A DNA stretch of 64,000 nucleotides from Streptomyces sp. WAC08241. Lineage in GTDB: Bacteria; Actinomycetota; Actinomycetes; Streptomycetales; Streptomycetaceae. Shown piece after piece: positions 30,192-44,100 of this stretch (position 1 is the first letter of the stretch; every line of letters begins with the position of its first letter). Where the stretch lies: contig CP042279.1 in the NCBI GenBank assembly GCA_007858575.1, positions 248,001-312,000 of the forward strand. Reading direction: 5' to 3'. A program made the position numbers and the translations under genes. The notes under the pieces are model-generated. The model saw nothing but the letters and a program-made list of their open reading frames with translations, did not search any database and was not told where the DNA came from.

Positions 30192-31821
30192 GCCGGAATT
30201 GTCCACCTGGGGCGGCCGGTTCCGTGGCTCCGAGCAGCCCGGCGAGTTCCACCAGGTCGGTCCCCGCGAGCCGGGGCAGCGCGCAGCCCGCGAGCCGCCG
30301 GCAGGCCTCGCGCCAGCTCGCCGGGATCGAACGTCCGCCGCCGAGCGCGCCGGTGAGCGCGCCCGCGAGCGCCGGGGCCGAGTCCGCGACCCGGGAGAGG
30401 CAGGCGGCGGCCGGGACCGCGGCCGTCGTCTCGCCCCGGGCGGCCAGGGCGAGCGCGAGGGCCACCGGGACGGTCTCGGCGGCGGCGACGCCGTAGCTGT
30501 AGACGTGGTCCACGATCTGGTGTTCCAGGAGCGGGACGAGCGCGAAGGCCGAGTCGGCGGTCCGGGCGAGCTCCACGGCGTGCCGGGCGTTGCGGCCGAT
30601 CTCGGTGGCGGGCGGGAGTTCGGCGAGCGCCGCCCCGACGGACTCTCGACGTCGGCCCCGCCGAGGGCCGCGGCGACGGCCGCCGCCGTCGCGCGGGCGC
30701 CGTGGACGCCGTCGCCGTCCTGGGTGTACCGGGCGTCGAACTCGGCGAGTTCGGCGGCGGCGCGCGGATCGCCCGGGTGGACGAGGGCCAGGACGGCGGC
30801 CCGTACGCAGGCGGCGTCGTCGAAGTAGTGCGGGTTGTCGTGGCCGGTCGCGGGCGGACGCAGGCCGGTGGCGAGGTTGCCGAGTCCGGCGCGGACGGAG
30901 ATCCGGGCGCGGAGGGGGAGCACGGCGGACTCGACTCGGGGCGCGCTCCGCGGCGGCCGCGACCTGTCCCGCGAGGGCGTTCCAGGCGAGGTCGACGGCG
31001 GCGCGGAGCCGGCGCTCCGGGGCAGTCCGGCGAGGGCGGGGCGGTGGAGGCGAGGATCGCCTCGGCGGTGAAGACCGCCCACTCGGCGTCGTCGGAGGGC
31101 CGAGCCGGAGCGGCTCGGGGGCTGGTTGAGGGCGATGGGGACGGGGAGGGTGGTCGTCGCGTTCTGCTCCGCGAAGGTGTCGAGCTCCCGGGTGAGGCGG
31201 CGGGTCCACTCGGGCATCCGGGCGGCCCGGTGCCGGGCGGCGGGCTACCCGGCGGCGTCGCCCGCGGCGAGCCCGAGGAGGAGGCCTTCGACCGCGTCGC
31301 GGCTTGCGGCGACCCGGGCGGTGACCTGGGCGGTCGGCGGTTGGAGCCGGGCGGTGGGTGTCGAGGTGCGGTCCTGTGCGCCCCGTACCGCGGGTGCCGT
31401 CCGGTCCTCGCGGGCCTCGTCCAGGAGGCCGGTGCCCCGCACCGGGGCCTGTGCCCACCCTCCCCCGAGGGGGACCCCGGGCCCGGCGGGACGACTGCCC
31501 ACGGGGTGGTGGCGGTGCCCGTGCCTGTGGCGGTGCCCGCGTCCGGAGGGGTGGCGGTGTACGTGCCCGGGGTGGGGTGCCCGTGCCCGTGGCGGTGCCC
31601 GCGTCCGGGGTGGCGATGGTGCCTGTGCCTGTGCCTGTGCCTGGGGTGGCGGTGGTGCTCGTGCCCGTGGTGGTGGCGGTGCTCCCGTTCGGGGTGGCGG
31701 TGGTGCCCGTGCCCGGCGCGGTGGCGGCGCCCGGGGCCGTGCCCGTGGGCTTGACGGTGCTCGAAGCCAGGGTCGCCCCCGTGGTCCCCGCCCCCGGAGG
31801 GGTCGTCGCGTTCGGGTTCAC
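30091..31821 (-). CDS. ADP-ribosylglycohydrolase family protein 3 with repeat-rich N terminus
   Basis: About 577 residues as drawn. The GTG at 31821 overlaps the stop of paralogue 4. The first ~110 residues are Thr/Gly/Ala/Pro repeats (TGTTATPNGSTATTTG type), then a Pro/Arg linker. The DraG core starts AVEGLLLGLAAGDAAGYPAA, with NQPPEPLRLGPSDDAEWAVF expected across a frame change (the SDDAEW acidic site), ARYTQDGDGVHGARAT, and a C-terminal part LEHQIVDHVYSYGVAAAETVPVA without the usual DxDS site. It probably lacks one half of the metal site. Frame changes near 31550, 31440, 31105, 31030, 30935 and 30650. The end is uncertain: the frame carrying GLLGATEPAAPGG runs to 30091, a 100-bp overlap with paralogue 2. 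Confidence 0.65.
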   Translation of the reverse strand: MNPNATTPPGAGTTGATLASSTVKPTGTAPGAATAPGTGTTATPNGSTATTTGTSTTATPGTGTGTGTIATPDAGTATGTGTPPRARTPPPLRTRAPPQARAPPPPRGQSSRRARGPPRGRVGTGPGAGHRPPGRGPRGPDGTRGTGRTGPHLDTHRPAPTADRPGHRPGRRKPRRGRRPPPRARRGRRRRVARRPAPGRPDARVDPPPHPGARHLRGAERDDHPPRPHRPQPAPEPLRLGPPTTPSGRSSPPRRSSPPPPRPRRTAPERRLRAAVDLAWNALAGQVAAAAERAPSRVRRAPPPRPDLRPRRTRQPRHRPASARDRPRQPALLRRRRLRTGRRPGPRPPGRSARRRRTRRVRRPVHPGRRRRPRRPRDGGGRRRGPRRGRRRESVGAALAELPPATEIGRNARHAVELARTADSAFALVPLLEHQIVDHVYSYGVAAAETVPVALALALAARGETTAAVPAAACLSRVADSAPALAGALTGALGGGRSIPASWREACRRLAGCALPRLAGTDLVELAGLLGATEPAAPGGQFRHGTHTGRAQPGCTHTERAEHADRTDRTGRSHPG

Positions 31822-32811
31822 GCCGCCTCCTCCGGGGTCAGCAGGTCCGCGATGTCCAGGACGTGGTAGCCGCGCATGGAGGGGAGGCAGCTTCCGGTGA
31901 CCGGGGTGATGGCGGTGGCCCACTCCGCCGGGATCGCGCGGGCGCCCGACATCGCGCCCGCCAGGGCGCCCGCGACCGCCGCCGTGGTGTCGGCGTCGCG
32001 GCCCATGTTGACGGCGGTCAGGACGGCCGTGCGGAAGTCCCCGCGGGCCGCCGCGAAGGCGCCGAACGCCAGGCCCACCGCCTCCGGGGCCAGGTCCGTC
32101 CACGGGTAGCCGCCGATGACGACCGCCGAGCGGACCTGGCGTTCGCGGGCGAGCGGATCCGGCTGGACCCGCTGGGCCGCCACGACCGCGCGGCGCAGCG
32201 AGCGGGCCGTCCAGGAGTCCATCGGGACGGCGGAGAGGGCCGCCGCGATCACCGACGTCACGCTCGCGCCCGCCATCGCCGCCGCGACCCCCGCCGCGAC
32301 CGCCTGGCCGCCGTAGATGCCCTCGCCCTCGTGGCTGACGCTGCCGTCGATCGCGACGAGCCGGGCTGCCTCCGCCGGGCGTCCGGCGGCGAACACCCCG
32401 AACGGCGCCGCGCGCATCGCGAGGCCGTCGCTCCAGGCGTGCCGGTGCTGTGCGGAGATGGGCGCCGCGAGTCCCCGCCGGAGGTTCTCCAGGGTGCCCC
32501 GCTCCGAGAAGCCCGCGCCCCGGAAGGGCCCTTCGTCCAGGTCGGCGATCCAGCGGTGCCAGGCCCGCTCGACGTGGCGGACGGTGAGGGCCGAGCGTGC
32601 CGGGCGAGCAGCAGCCCCGAGAAGACGGCGTACTCGGTGTCGTCCGTGCCCGCCGGGCTCTCCGTCACGAAGCCCTCGATCCGGCCCCAGCGGCGGCGGA
32701 TCTCGGAGGGCCGCATGTTCTCGGCGGGCGCGCCGAGCGCGTCGCCGACGGCGAGGCCGAGGAGCGCCCCCTCGCCCGCTCCCGCGTGTCGCATGCCGTG
32801 GTGGTGACCAT
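31818..32811 (-). CDS. ADP-ribosylglycohydrolase family protein 4
   Basis: About 331 residues and the first gene of the seven-gene operon. Core: EGALLGLAVGDALGAPAENM, TESPAGTDDTEYAVFSGLLL (TDDT metal ligands), EGIYGGQAVAAGVAAAMAGA, and AVNMGRDADTTAAVAGALAGA with the C-terminal DADT metal residues. It ends LDIADLLTPEEAA. The ATG at 32811 is preceded on the minus strand by GGAGGAAGGAG with nine-base spacing; using it requires one missing base near 32785, otherwise the ATG at 32794 is the start. One more frame change is near 32600. Confidence 0.85.
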
Positions 32812-33090
32812 GTGCGGCGGCTCCTTCCTCCGGGAGGCGCACCGGTGGCGCCCCGTTGCCTGGATCTGTGCCACCGCCGCCCGCGAACTCGCCGAAGAAA
32901 CGTCTCTGTCACCCGCCTGACATCCCGCCAGGACCCGGTCGGGATCCGGTCACGATCCGGTGCGCCCCGCCAGGCGGGCCTTGGTAAGTACGGCCTGCCT
33001 TGCTGGCGCGCCCCTTACATCGAGCGTACTTTCGAGGTCAGTCGAGGGGGAGGCGGGCCCGTCCCGGTCCGCCGTGAAGAGGGGAGCACC

Positions 33091-33818
33091 ATGTCCATCG
33101 TCGAGGCCCAGGCGCCACTGCACGAGGCCCACCGCGACAACCACACGCACCGCGACGTGAACGGCGGCCGGCTGCGCCCGGCGGTCTTCGGCGCGATGGA
33201 CGGACTGGTCTCCAACCTCGCCCTGATGACTGGCGTCGCCGGCGGCGCGGTCTCCTCCGGGACCGTCGCCGTCACCGGCCTCGCGGGCCTCGCCGCCGGC
33301 GCCTTCTCCATGGCCGCGGGGAGTACACCTCCGTCGCCTCGCAGCGCGAACTCGTCCAGGCCGAACTGGACGTGGAGCGGAGCCAGTTGTGCAAGCACCC
33401 CGTCGACGAGATGGAGGAGCTCGCCGCGCTCTACGTCTCCCGGGGCGTCGAGCCCGCCCTCGCCCGCGAGGTCGCGATGCAGTTGTCGAAGGACCCCGAG
33501 CAGGCCCTGGAGATCCACGCCCGCGAGGAGCTCGGCATCGACCCCGACGACCTGCCGTCGCCCGCGGTCGCCGCGGTCTCGTCGTTCGGCTCGTTCGCCC
33601 TCGGCGCGCTGCTGCCCGTCCTGCCGTACCTGCTCGGGGCCGCCGCCCTCTGGCCGGCCGTGCTGCTCGCCCTCCTCGGCCTCTTCGCCTGCGGCGCCCT
33701 GGTGGCCCGGGTGACCGCGCGCGGCTGGCTCTTCAGCGGACTGCGCCAGCTCGCCCTCGGTGGCGCCGCCGCGGCCGTCACGTACGGGCTCGGCATGCTC
33801 TTCGGTGCCGCGCTGTAG
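33091..33818 (+). CDS. VIT1/CCC1 family iron/manganese transporter
   Basis: About 242 residues. The N terminus (HEAHRDNHTHRDVNGGRLRP) leads into AVFGAMDGLVSNLALMTGVA, the family's first helix with the DGLVSN motif, then TVAVTGLAGLAAGAFSMAAG and a cytoplasmic helical metal-binding region (MEELAALYVSRGVEPALAREV). Three more helices follow (FGSFALGALLPVLPYLL, ALWPAVLLALLGLFACGAL, LRQLALGGAAAAVTYGLGM). One G is missing near 33322 (AAGEYTSVASQREL). ATG at 33091 has GAGGGGAGC upstream. It is divergent from the ADP-ribosylglycohydrolase operon across 279 bases. Confidence 0.88.
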
Positions 33819-33940
33819 CCCTTCCGGGCGCCCCCGGCCCCACCTTTGCGCACAGAAGCCGCACATCGCCTGTGACGTATCTCCCTGGCCCGATCCGCCG
33901 TCGCGATGAGACACTATGCGGAGCGCCACATACATAGCCG

Positions 33941-33978
33941 GTTACCCGGCGGTTTCGAACCCGTGACCAACGGGAAAG
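33941..33978 (+). promoter_or_regulatory. GlnR box upstream of gltB
   Basis: The pattern GTTAC-n6-GTTTC-n6-GTGAC-n6-GAAAG is present with exact spacing. The Streptomyces GlnR consensus is gTnAC-n6-GaAAc repeated with a six-base spacer, so three of the four half sites match well and the second (GTTTC) poorly. GlnR controls nitrogen-assimilation genes, so location before gltBD fits. Confidence 0.65.
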
Positions 33979-34177
33979 AGGCATGAGCGCCAGTGGGCAA
34001 CGAAGCCCACCCAGCGACGGTTCGCCGGAGGTCCGGAGTCCCTTCGGACCCCTCGATCCGTCCCCCGCGGGACAGTGCCTGTCGCCGCACCCCACAGGTG
34101 AGCCAGTACCACCGCTGCGTGTCGGCGGTGTCCGCATGTTGAACGAGCTATCCGCTTCGCGAGAAGCCAGCCATCAT

Positions 34178-34193
34178 GTAACCTGCACGAAAT
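34178..34193 (+). promoter_or_regulatory. Second GlnR-like half box near the gltB start
   Basis: GTAAC-n6-GAAAT, again with the correct six-base spacing of an a-b half box, 64 bases upstream of the gltB ATG. A single half box is weaker evidence than the full box at 33941. Confidence 0.4.
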
Positions 34194-34256
34194 TTCGCGG
34201 AGGGCCAACGTCGTCCCTCGGCATCTGCACATGCCACGACGACGACGGGAGAGCCG

Positions 34257-38803
<4,547 letters not shown>

Positions 38804-38811
<8 letters not shown>

Positions 38812-40263
38812 TCCGAAGGGCTTCCTCACCACCGGCCGCGAGGTCGCCGAGACCCGTCCCGTCGCCGAGCGCGTCCGCGACTGGAACGAGGTCTACGTCC
38901 CCGGCTCCCTGCTGCCGATCATCAGCAAGCAGGCCGGCCGCTGCATGGACTGCGGCATCCCGTTCTGTCACAACGGCTGCCCCTCGGGAACCTGATCCCC
39001 GAGTGGAACGACTACGCCTACCGCGAGGACTGGTCGGCGGCGCAGGAGCGCCTGCACGCCACCAACAACTTCCCGGAGTTCACCGGCCGCCTCTGCCCGG
39101 CGCCCTGCGAGTCCGCGTGCGTGCTCGGCATCAACCAGCCGGCCGTCACCATCAAGAACGTCGAAGTCTCCATCATCGACAAGGCGTGGGACGCCAACGA
39201 CGTCAAGCCGCAGGTGCCCGAGCGCCTCTCCGGCAAGACCGCCGCCGTCATCGGCTCCGGCCCGGCCGGCCTCGCCGCCGCCCAGCAGCTCACCCGGGCC
39301 GGCCACACCGTGGTCGTGTACGAGCGCGCCGACCGCATCGGCGGCCTGCTGCGCTACGGCATCCCCGAGTTCAAGATGGAGAAGCGGCACATCAACCGCC
39401 GCATCGAGCAGATGCGCGCGGAGGGCACCAAGTTCCGCACCGGCGTCGAGGTCGGCCGCGACATCACCGCCACCGACCTGCGCAAGCGGTTCGACGCGGT
39501 CGTCATCGCCGCCGGCGCCACCACCGCCCGCGACCTGCCCGTCCCGGGCCGCGAGCTGAACGGCATTCACCAGGCGATGGAGTACCTGCCGCTCGCCAAC
39601 AAGGTCGTCGAGGGCGACTTCGTGGCCCCGCCGATCACCGCCGAGGGCAAGCACGTCGTCGTCATCGGCGGCGGCGACACCGGCGCCGACTGCGTCGGCA
39701 CCGCCCACCGCCAGGGCGCGGCCTCCGTCACGCAGTTGGAGATCATGCCCCGCCCGGGCGAGGAGCGGAACGCCGGCCAGCCCTGGCCGACCTTCCCCAT
39801 GCTGTACAAGGTCACCTCGGCGCACGAGGAGGGCGGCGAGCGGGTCTACTCCGTCTCCACCACCCACTTCGAGGGCGACGAGGACGGCAACGTCCAGTCC
39901 CTCCACCTCGCCGAGGTCGAGTTCGTCGACGGCAAGCTGACCCAGAAGCCGGGCACGGAGCGGAAGATCCCCGCCCAGTTGGTCACCCTCGCCATGGGCT
40001 TCACCGGCACGGACGTCCAGAACGGCCTGGTCGCCCAGTTCGGCCTGGAGCTCGACGAGCGCGGCAACATCGCCCGTGACGCGGACTTCGCCACCAACGT
40101 CGACGGCGTCTTCGTCGCCGGCGACGCGGGCCGCGGCCAGTCGCTCATCGTCTGGGCCATCGCCGAGGGCCGCTCCGCCGCCCGCGGCGTGGACCGCCAC
40201 CTGACCGGCGCCAGCTCCCTGCCGGCCCCGATCCGCCCGACGGACCGCTCGCTGATGGTCTGA
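38804..40263 (+). CDS. gltD: Glutamate synthase (NADPH) small subunit
   Basis: About 487 residues, beta subunit transferring electrons from NADPH to GltB. It has an N-terminal 4Fe-4S cluster region (CMDCGIPFCHNGCP and GRLCPAPCESACVLG), an FAD-binding motif (AAVIGSGPAGLAAAQQL), FKMEKRHINRRIEQMRAEG, and an NADPH motif (VVVIGGGDTGADCVGTAHRQ). The C terminus contains TNVDGVFVAGDAGRGQSL. One C is missing near 38987 (CPLGNLIPEWNDYAY). The ATG overlaps the gltB stop. Confidence 0.95.
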
Positions 40264-40386
40264 TCCGGCCGGATCACCCCCGAACGTCCCGTACAACGAC
40301 GTACGGAACTGAGCGCGGCGCCCCCGACATGTCCCCGACCGGACCGACTGGGTGGGCGCCGCGGCGCGTCCTCAGCCCTTGTCGGC

Positions 40387-40838
40387 TCAGCTTTTCCGGG
40401 CCAGACCCAGGTGGTTAGCGAGGCGGCGGACACGGCGAGGACGCCGACGAGGCCCATCCAGCGCGCCCAGGAGGTCATCTGCACGACCGACTTCGCTCGT
40501 TTCACCTCATACTCCAGGAGGCGTTTCGCGTCGGTCTCCAGCTTCTGGCCGGGGCGCTCGTGAACGGCGGATACCATCATCCAGGAGGCCGCGAGGAGCA
40601 GCAGGAAAGCGCCGGAGAGCAGCCCGATTACCCACCACCTCGGACCGGTGGTCATCTTGCTCAGGTTCTCCTGCCCCTTGAGCACGAAGACGACGGTCAA
40701 CAGCCCGGTGAGGGTGGTGAGAAAGTTCCGGTACCCCTCCGCCTGCTGGAGCGCTGCCTTGAGCTGCTCGGGTGGGGCTGCCATCATCCGTACCCGCAGG
40801 TCGGCCTCCCGCAGCTCGTGCTCGCTGAACTTCCTCAC
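40387..40838 (-). CDS. Small three-helix membrane protein (third gene of caspase-Hsp90 unit)
   Basis: About 150 residues. A charged cytoplasmic start (RKFSEHELREADLRVRMM) and amphipathic helix precede three hydrophobic segments: FLTTLTGLLTVVFVLKG, WWVIGLLSGAFLLLLAASWM and WMGLVGVLAVSAASLTT. A basic/acidic connecting helix (KLETDAKRLLEYEVKRAKS) links the second and third. The C terminus depends on one frame change near 40410; then it ends HLGLARKS, otherwise the frame runs into gltD antisense. I recognise no family. GTG at 40838 overlaps the stop of the cysteine-rich gene (GTGA), so it is translated with the large caspase-Hsp90 gene. A membrane-acting partner or effector is a plausible inference. 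Confidence 0.65.
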
Positions 40839-41161
40839 AGGGAGAGCCCCTGAGGCGGGGGCGCGAGCCAGAACGAGGCTCCGCAGCCGTCCGGTATCTG
40901 GGCGGGCCGGTTCACGTGCCAGGTCTCGCACTCACACATGGCGAGCCTCGGCTCGCCGTCGTTGAAGAGGCCCCGCAAGGGCTTGGACGGGCCCTTGGTG
41001 ACGTACTGGACCTCCTGCCAGACCTTCACGGTCACGCACCGGCACCGGGGGCACTCGCCTGTGGCCTCTACGCGGTCGGGGCCCCGTACCTCCCAGAGGA
41101 AGGTGGTGAGGGGCTGGGTAACGGGGAACCTCGTGTCCTCGTACGGGACGGTGGCGCTCAC
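40835..41161 (-). CDS. Small cysteine-rich (zinc-ribbon-like) protein
   Basis: An intact 108-residue protein. Cysteines and histidines are grouped as CPRCRC near residue 38, CECETWH near 76 and GCG near 93, suggesting one or two zinc sites. The surrounding sequence (VKVWQEVQYVTKGPSKPLRG, LFNDGEPRLAM) is unlike families I know. GTG start overlaps the stop of the caspase-Hsp90 gene (GTGA), and its own stop overlaps the membrane-protein start. It could be an adaptor or regulator of the neighbouring proteins. Confidence 0.7.
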   Translation of the reverse strand: MSATVPYEDTRFPVTQPLTTFLWEVRGPDRVEATGECPRCRCVTVKVWQEVQYVTKGPSKPLRGLFNDGEPRLAMCECETWHVNRPAQIPDGCGASFWLAPPPQGLSL

Positions 41162-44100
41162 GAGCGTGCTCCTCCAGGGATGGGAACGACGAGCGAGAAC
41201 AGTCGGGAGTAGCGGCGGAGGCGGCCGCGGACGTCGTCCTCGGACTCCTCCGTCTCCTCGGCACAGAGAACGATGTGCTCGTCGGTGATGGTTCCCGAGA
41301 TGGCGGGGGCGCGACCGGTCAGATGCTCGGTGAGGACGATGACGTCACGCCAGTCGGGGACGATCTGCGCTCGGCGCCCTCGGGCGCGGGAACGGTGACC
41401 GTGAGGCCGAGGTCCTCGAAGGGCGCGTAGCGGTCGTGGGCCTCGCCGAGCGTGTGCCCGAACCGGCCCGCCACCAGAACCAGTTCGAGGGGACCGAGGA
41501 TGCCCGAGCCGAGCAGGCTCGGCTCGAAGGCGGCGAGGTCGAGGTCGGTGGGCCTAAATCCTTCAAGGGCATCGGTGACTGGGCCCGGCCCTTGTGGCCC
41601 GCCGAGGCACTGGTACGAGCCGAGGAAACGAGCGGTCTGGCCGAGGGTGCAGCGGCGCTTCTGGGCCAGGACGAGGACGCTTCGGATGTCCAGTCGTTCC
41701 CTGAGGACCTCCCGGTCCCCGACCCTACGAAGCAGGCTGTTTACCTCGCCGTATACCGGTGTCAGGGTGCGTGCCTGCTCCGGAAGATGGGGAAGACGGA
41801 TCGAGAAGAGTGCCTTTGTCTGCGCGACATCGTCGAAGACCTCGCCCAGAGAGGAGTGGCGTTTGGCCGCGATTCTCAAGAGCATGGGAATGCTGACCTC
41901 TCCGGTGTCTGGCAACCAAAGAGTTTCAATTTGCTCGGTTTTATAATTCAGCAGGTCGACGAAGCTGGGAGTGAGCGCTTCGAACTGCTCCACAAGGGTG
42001 TCGACGGATCCGTTCAGGGTTCCGCATGCCTCCATGAAGGAAAGTCCCTTTCTCAGTTCATCCGACGATGGACGAGGAGAATGGCGGTAGGCGAGAAATA
42101 GTAGTTGCCAGTTCGACTGAATGTCTTCGGCGTCGGCCGCCAGGGATTTTCTGATATGCATGGCCTGTGCGATCCATGGTGACGGGATCCATGCATGGCA
42201 TTCCGTGGGAACATTCGGTGGGGTGACGCCGGTGACCGGCGCGAGCCGGGCGACCGTCCGCGCCACTTCGCCGAGAGGGCGGCTCAGTTCGGCACTTCGC
42301 TCCATGAGTTGCAGCGAGGTCAGTCGACCGGCGGGAAGCCACGGAGGCTCGCCGTCGAGATCACGTGACATCAGTTTCCGTTCCAAAGAAGTGAAAGCTA
42401 TGTGGTCGATAGTTTCCTCGCGTACTGCATCGTTGTGGGAGAGACCAATCTGCTCCAAGGAGTTGATCCATTGAAACAACTGGCGTCGTTGTGCGGGTGT
42501 GTTCGTGCATGCCAGCAGGTCGTTGGGATGCACCTCCTCCCGCCATTCATACGGAAAGTCAATATATGACCCGAGGAAATCTGCTGCCCCTGTGGGGGCC
42601 TCGTCTTTAGACTGGGTGAAGCCAGGGCGATCATTTCCGGAAAATCGATGCCGAGAGACAGCAGTACTTCGAGTGCAGGTAGGAGGTGGGATGGTGGTAC
42701 GTCGTGGCCGGCAGCGACGGAGAGTAGGGGAAAGTAGGCGGCCGGGCGACCTGTAGGACGTACTTTGGTCCCGCTGTTCTCGTGTGCTTCGCAGAGATCC
42801 ACCATGAGTGCAGTGGGCACGCCCACTGCACGCAGGTTCACAAGGTTCTGTACGGCTGGGACGTAGGCACCGGCGATGGCGTATCGGCGTGCAGCCCGGA
42901 CGCTCTCCGCCAGGGGAACCTTTGTGAGCGCTGCGACTCTAATGGAAGCCGCCCATCCTCTGTCGAACAGGCGGTTGGAGACGAGGAGAGCGTCCATACC
43001 CATCGGTACGGGATATCCTCGGTGGGAGCGGTGCCGTTTGCGGGACCGCTCCCATGGCTTCCAGGCGCCACTTCTTGAGGAATTCGTCCTTGTTCCGTGT
43101 CCGCGAAGTCGAGGCCTCGTGGCTGAAACTCTGCAACAGGGTGGAGTCCATCTCGAAGACACCCGCCCGATGTAGTGGCGCACGGGAGGAATGCGGCTGG
43201 AAACCTACGAGTTCCGGGTCCAGGACACCAGTCGCATAAGGGGCAGGTGATCGAAGAGTCGGACCGTGAGGCGAGGTTCGGCCCTTGCCAGACTCCACAG
43301 CCACGGCAGCTTCACCTCGTCGAGCTTGCGTGCTGCGGCCGGAGCCACCGTGAGAAGTTCTTCCTCCACGCCCTCTTCGTCGTACGAGATCAGCGAATTC
43401 CGGTTCACGCTCGGTTCCGGCCGGTGTCGTGCCTGAAGGTTAAAGACGTAGCCCTGCACCTTGGGAGCGTCCTCCACGAGGATGCCGTCGAGGAGCAGTT
43501 GTCCTTCCCCTGCACGATCCAGCCGTTGTCACCGGCTCGTACCGGCGTTCCATGCCATTGCCCAGCGCGTGTCGAAGGGCCAGGAGGACACCCGGTTTCC
43601 AGACTTCCGAGTCAATCATTTCCCCGTCCCGGCCCCGCTCCTCCGCCGTCACCTCGAACTCGCTCACCCACAGCAGCCGCCGCAGGGTCTTCACCACCGA
43701 CGGCCGATCCCCCTCGTCCTCCTCGGAACTCAGGTAAAGCCGCACCACCGTCCCCCGTGCACAGGGCCGGACCCGGTCTCCCGGATCTGGAGCAGTCCGG
43801 ACCCTGACTGGACCGTGGCCCGGAGCGGAGCGGCCGAACGGGAGGGGTTGCCGTGCTGGTCGATCTCCCCTGTGTGGACCGTGACCTCGTCGGCCAGCAT
43901 GAAGTAGCTGAACACGCCGATGCCGAAGCGGCTGTTGAAGGGGCTGGCTCCATGCCGACCCGGCGCCAGTTGCGTCGCTCCTGGACGTGGTCGGGGTCCT
44001 GCGCGTACGCCTGCCGGCGCGGGCGAACATGGATGTGAGCTTGGAGCGGCTCATGCCGGAGCCTTCGTCGCGACACTCGATGTACGGGCGGTCCCCGTCG

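Larger units (their letters stand above)
33819..34256 (+). other. gltB upstream region and leader
   Basis: A 438-base gap. After the transporter stop there is a GlnR-box match (33941-33978), then about 280 bases before the gltB ATG with small hairpins: GGTCCG/CGGACC near 34037, and CTTC-GCGA-GAAG near 34154, a GNRA tetraloop. A further GlnR-like half site lies at 34178-34193. No protein is supported, although the frame from an ATG at 33983 is open into gltB. Confidence 0.45.

Noticed and set aside
32930..33030. Possible iron box or inverted repeat upstream of the VIT-type transporter (GGTAAGTACGGCCTGCC area)
   Set aside because: It does not match the DtxR/DmdR consensus in symmetry or bases; only the outer CGCCAG/CTGGCG arms pair.
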